From: an uncultured Oscillospiraceae bacterium
GTDB lineage: Bacteria > Bacillota > Clostridia > Oscillospirales > Oscillospiraceae
Reading direction: 5' to 3'
NCBI GenBank assembly: GCA_900763685.1
Contig: CAAFLF010000004.1
Span: 1-63,910 of the forward strand
DNA length: 63,910 nucleotides
Shown here: one piece after another, positions 61,902 to 63,910 of the stretch
How positions within the stretch are numbered: the first letter of the stretch is position 1
Layout of the letters: each line of letters begins with the position of its first letter
Notes under the pieces: model-generated
The model's database searches: none
What the model was told of the DNA's origin: nothing
The model's input: the letters and a program-made list of their open reading frames with translations, nothing else
Program-made: the position numbers and the translations under genes

Positions 61902-61929
61902 TGCAATTCCCGGGAAAAGGTGCTACAAT
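61896..61929 (+). promoter_or_regulatory. Promoter of the VanW gene with central palindrome
   Basis: An extended -10, TGCTACAAT (61,921-61,929), with a TTGTAA 22 bases before the -10 hexamer. The spacing is too long for a standard -35. Between them lies the perfect palindrome TTCCCGGGAA (61,907-61,916), close to the core of the Noc-binding sequence (TTTCCCGGGAAA) and directly after the noc stop codon. Confidence 0.5.
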
Positions 61930-62008
61930 GAGTCAACTGGAAGAGTTCATCCTCCGGCGGCTCAAGCGGAGCCGCCCCAGATCGAGAGAAATACAGGAGG
62001 GCTTCGCC

Positions 62009-63754
62009 ATGAAGCAGGAAGCCAAACACCTTGCCCCGCCGGAAAAGGGCAGGACCCGTGCGCCCCTTATCATCGTCATCGTCCTGGCCGTGCTGGCCGC
62101 GGCCTACCTGGGCTTTTGCGCCTGGGTGCAGCAGAGCGATACCTTCTGGCGGGGGGTCATCATCCTGGGCCAGGATGTCACCGGCCAGACCCAGGCCGAG
62201 GCCGTGAAGACCATCAACGACGCCCTGCCGGGGCTGGAGATCGCCGTGCGCCTCGAGCCCCAGGGGGCGACGGAGGAGGAGATCGACCCCGAGGCGGCGC
62301 CGGACGCCAGCATCCCCCTCGCGGACCTGGGCGTCCGCGTGGACACGGAGGCGTTGGTGGCGGAGGCCCACCGGTCTTCGACCACCGGTTCCTTCCTCAG
62401 CGCCGGGGTCCGCTACCTCTCAAAGCCCATCACCATGACCTTTGGCGCCGGGGTGAAGGCCATCACCGTGGACGCCCAGAAGGTCCTGGACGCCGCCCAG
62501 GCCACCGCCGCCGCCCTCTCCTGGGAGCCCCAGGGAACAACGTATGAGGTGGGGGAGGACTGCGTGAATGTGACCCTGGCCAAGGACGGCCGGACCGTCT
62601 CCCTCAGCGACCTCCGTCAGAGGCTGGAGAGCGCCAGCTGGGCCGGGGACCTGAGCCTCCCCGTCCCCTATACCACCACCGCCGCCCAGGTCCTCTCCGC
62701 CCAGGACATCCACGACGCCGTGGCCGGGGAGATGAAGAACGCCGGCTACGATCCCGCCACCAAGTCCATCACCCCCGAGCAGCTGGGGGCGGATTTTGAC
62801 GTCACCGCCGCCCAGGCGGCGCTGGACGCCGCCCAGCCCGGGGAGACCGTGGCCATCCCCGCCAGCATCCAGCGGCCCGCCGTCACGGCGGAGGAGCTGA
62901 AGGGCGTCCTCTTCCGGGATGTCCTGGGTACCTGCAAGACCCACGTCTCCGGCACCGCCGCCCGGATCAGCAACGTGAAGCTCTCCGCCTCCACCATCAA
63001 CGGCTACGTCCTCAACTGCGGCGAGGTCTTCTCCTACAACGGCACCGTGGGCCAGCGGACCGCCGCCCGGGGCTATCAGGCCGCCCCCGCCTACGTCAAG
63101 GGCGAGACGGTGGACGAGATCGGCGGCGGCATCTGCCAGACCTCCTCCACGCTGTATCTCGCGTGCCTGCGGTCCAATCTCGAGATCGTCCAGCGCTACG
63201 CCCACCGCTACGCCCCCGCCTACATCACCTGGGGCCTGGACGCCACCGTCTCCTGGGGCGGGCCGGACTACCAGTTCGCGAACGACACCAACTACCCCAT
63301 CAAGATCGTCACCAGCTACTCCGGCGGCTACCTGACCGTCAGCGTCTACGGCACCAAGGTGGACAGCACCACCGTGAAGATGACCACGGAGAAGCTCTCC
63401 GACACCCCCTATGAGACCATCTACGAGGACGATCCCACCCTGGCCCCCGGCACGGAGAAGGTGAAGACCACCCCCTATACCGGCCACAAGGTCCGCTCCT
63501 ACCGAAACCTCTATGACGGGAACGGCAACCTCATCTCCAGCACGCTGGAGGCCGTCAGCGACTACAAGTCCCGGAACAAGGTCATCCTCCGGGGTCCCGC
63601 CCTGCCCACCGGCGGCACCGGGGAGATCACCGATCCCCCCACCGGCGGCGAGACCACCGATCCCGTGACCCCCACCCCGGACCCGGAGCCTACGCCGGAC
63701 CCCGTGACGCCCACCCCCGAGCCCACCCCTGACCCCACCGCGCCGGAAGAATGA
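62009..63754 (+). CDS. VanW-domain cell-surface protein
   Basis: A 581-residue exported protein with one N-terminal membrane segment (about 20-42), peptidoglycan-binding-like repeats (PG_binding_4 type, about 50-250), a VanW domain containing NGYVLNCGEVFSYNG and GGGICQTSSTLY, a G5-like segment with APGTEKVKTTPYTGHKV, and a Pro/Thr-rich C-terminal tail of PTPDPEPTPDP repeats that may span the wall. VanW occurs in some glycopeptide-resistance clusters, but most chromosomal copies have no known resistance role. The start at 62,009 follows CAGGAGGG; an earlier in-frame ATG is at 61,928. Confidence 0.85.
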   Translation: MKQEAKHLAPPEKGRTRAPLIIVIVLAVLAAAYLGFCAWVQQSDTFWRGVIILGQDVTGQTQAEAVKTINDALPGLEIAVRLEPQGATEEEIDPEAAPDASIPLADLGVRVDTEALVAEAHRSSTTGSFLSAGVRYLSKPITMTFGAGVKAITVDAQKVLDAAQATAAALSWEPQGTTYEVGEDCVNVTLAKDGRTVSLSDLRQRLESASWAGDLSLPVPYTTTAAQVLSAQDIHDAVAGEMKNAGYDPATKSITPEQLGADFDVTAAQAALDAAQPGETVAIPASIQRPAVTAEELKGVLFRDVLGTCKTHVSGTAARISNVKLSASTINGYVLNCGEVFSYNGTVGQRTAARGYQAAPAYVKGETVDEIGGGICQTSSTLYLACLRSNLEIVQRYAHRYAPAYITWGLDATVSWGGPDYQFANDTNYPIKIVTSYSGGYLTVSVYGTKVDSTTVKMTTEKLSDTPYETIYEDDPTLAPGTEKVKTTPYTGHKVRSYRNLYDGNGNLISSTLEAVSDYKSRNKVILRGPALPTGGTGEITDPPTGGETTDPVTPTPDPEPTPDPVTPTPEPTPDPTAPEE

Positions 63755-63813
63755 GAAAACGCCCCCGGAGGATTTGTTCCCCCCTCACAGGGGTAACAAG
63801 TAATTCCTGGGAT

Positions 63814-63854
63814 ACCCCGGCAGGGCATCGTGTTTACGATGCCTGCCGGGGTTT
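63814..63854 (+). terminator. Terminator after the VanW gene
   Basis: ACCCCGGCAGG...ATCGT pairs with ACGAT...CCTGCCGGGGT, with one bulged G, followed by TTTCTC. The last 56 bases of the window hold nothing that I can assign. Confidence 0.75.
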
Positions 63855-63910
63855 CTCTGTGCCCTGGGGTTCCGGTGCCTCCAGTGCTTCTTCCACATCC
63901 TGCTGACCGC

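Noticed and set aside
61271..62008. N-terminal extension of the VanW frame across noc
   Set aside because: The frame is open by chance. The membrane segment, ribosome site and start at 62,009 fit the family.

Overview
The window looks like the replication-origin region of a high-GC, low-mobility Firmicutes chromosome, most likely a gut Clostridia of the Oscillospiraceae type (Oscillibacter, Dysosmobacter or Flavonifractor-like). The reasons are the dnaA/dnaN and rpmH-rnpA-yidD-yidC-jag arrangement, parA/parB with perfect parS sites, a Noc-like second ParB, T-box leaders, Gram-positive sigma-A promoters and strong GC bias at third codon positions. Genus assignment is inference. No rRNA, tRNA, CRISPR array, phage or transposase gene was seen.

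Layout. Bases 1-3,545: repeats, then a small membrane protein, dnaN and dnaA on the minus strand with a DnaA-box-rich gap (candidate oriC). Bases 3,634-7,052: the divergent rpmH, rnpA, yidD, yidC, jag block. Bases 7,248-12,647: a lipoprotein, a glycine-type T-box leader driving a secreted GxxH-motif protein plus glyS, and an NCS2 purine permease. Bases 12,778-20,656 (minus): LTA-synthase-like enzyme, alaX with a small partner, a GH3 lipoprotein, a tiny 20-codon transcription unit, a sigma/anti-sigma pair whose sigma gene is frameshifted, and a GH13 amylase. Bases 21,209-28,123 (minus): aspS, hisS and a DUF2804 gene behind an Asp-type T-box, then divergent MgsA-like and MinD-like proteins. Bases 28,290-44,652 (minus): rsmG, mscL, serS, parB, parA, a second GH13, mrdA, mreD, mreC, maf, dut, a U32 peptidase and zapA, which is a cell-wall and division block with origin segregation. 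Bases 44,892-47,443 (plus): tex and a zincin. Bases 48,203-51,650 (minus): ileS behind a zinc-ribbon gene and an Ile-type T-box. Bases 51,796-63,754 (plus): XRE regulator, MBOAT/SGNH acylation pair, lepA, mnmE, DUF1836, DegV, prmA, noc and a VanW protein.

How the genes work together. DnaA, DnaN, ParA/ParB/parS and Noc serve origin firing, clamp loading, origin segregation and division-site protection. YidD, YidC, Jag, MreC, MreD, PBP2 and ZapA serve membrane insertion and envelope growth. Three tRNA synthetase operons share one design: a T-box leader, a non-synthetase gene, then the synthetase 33-45 bases later.

The most unusual content lies between genes. Several families of hairpin-forming repeats recur, and their copies differ by changes on both arms of a stem that keep pairing intact. 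That pattern suggests structure, in RNA or single-stranded DNA, is being maintained. Other points of note are a MinD-like protein without the usual C-terminal membrane helix beside an MgsA-like protein lacking the catalytic Asp, and an isolated promoter-to-terminator unit encoding a 20-residue peptide.
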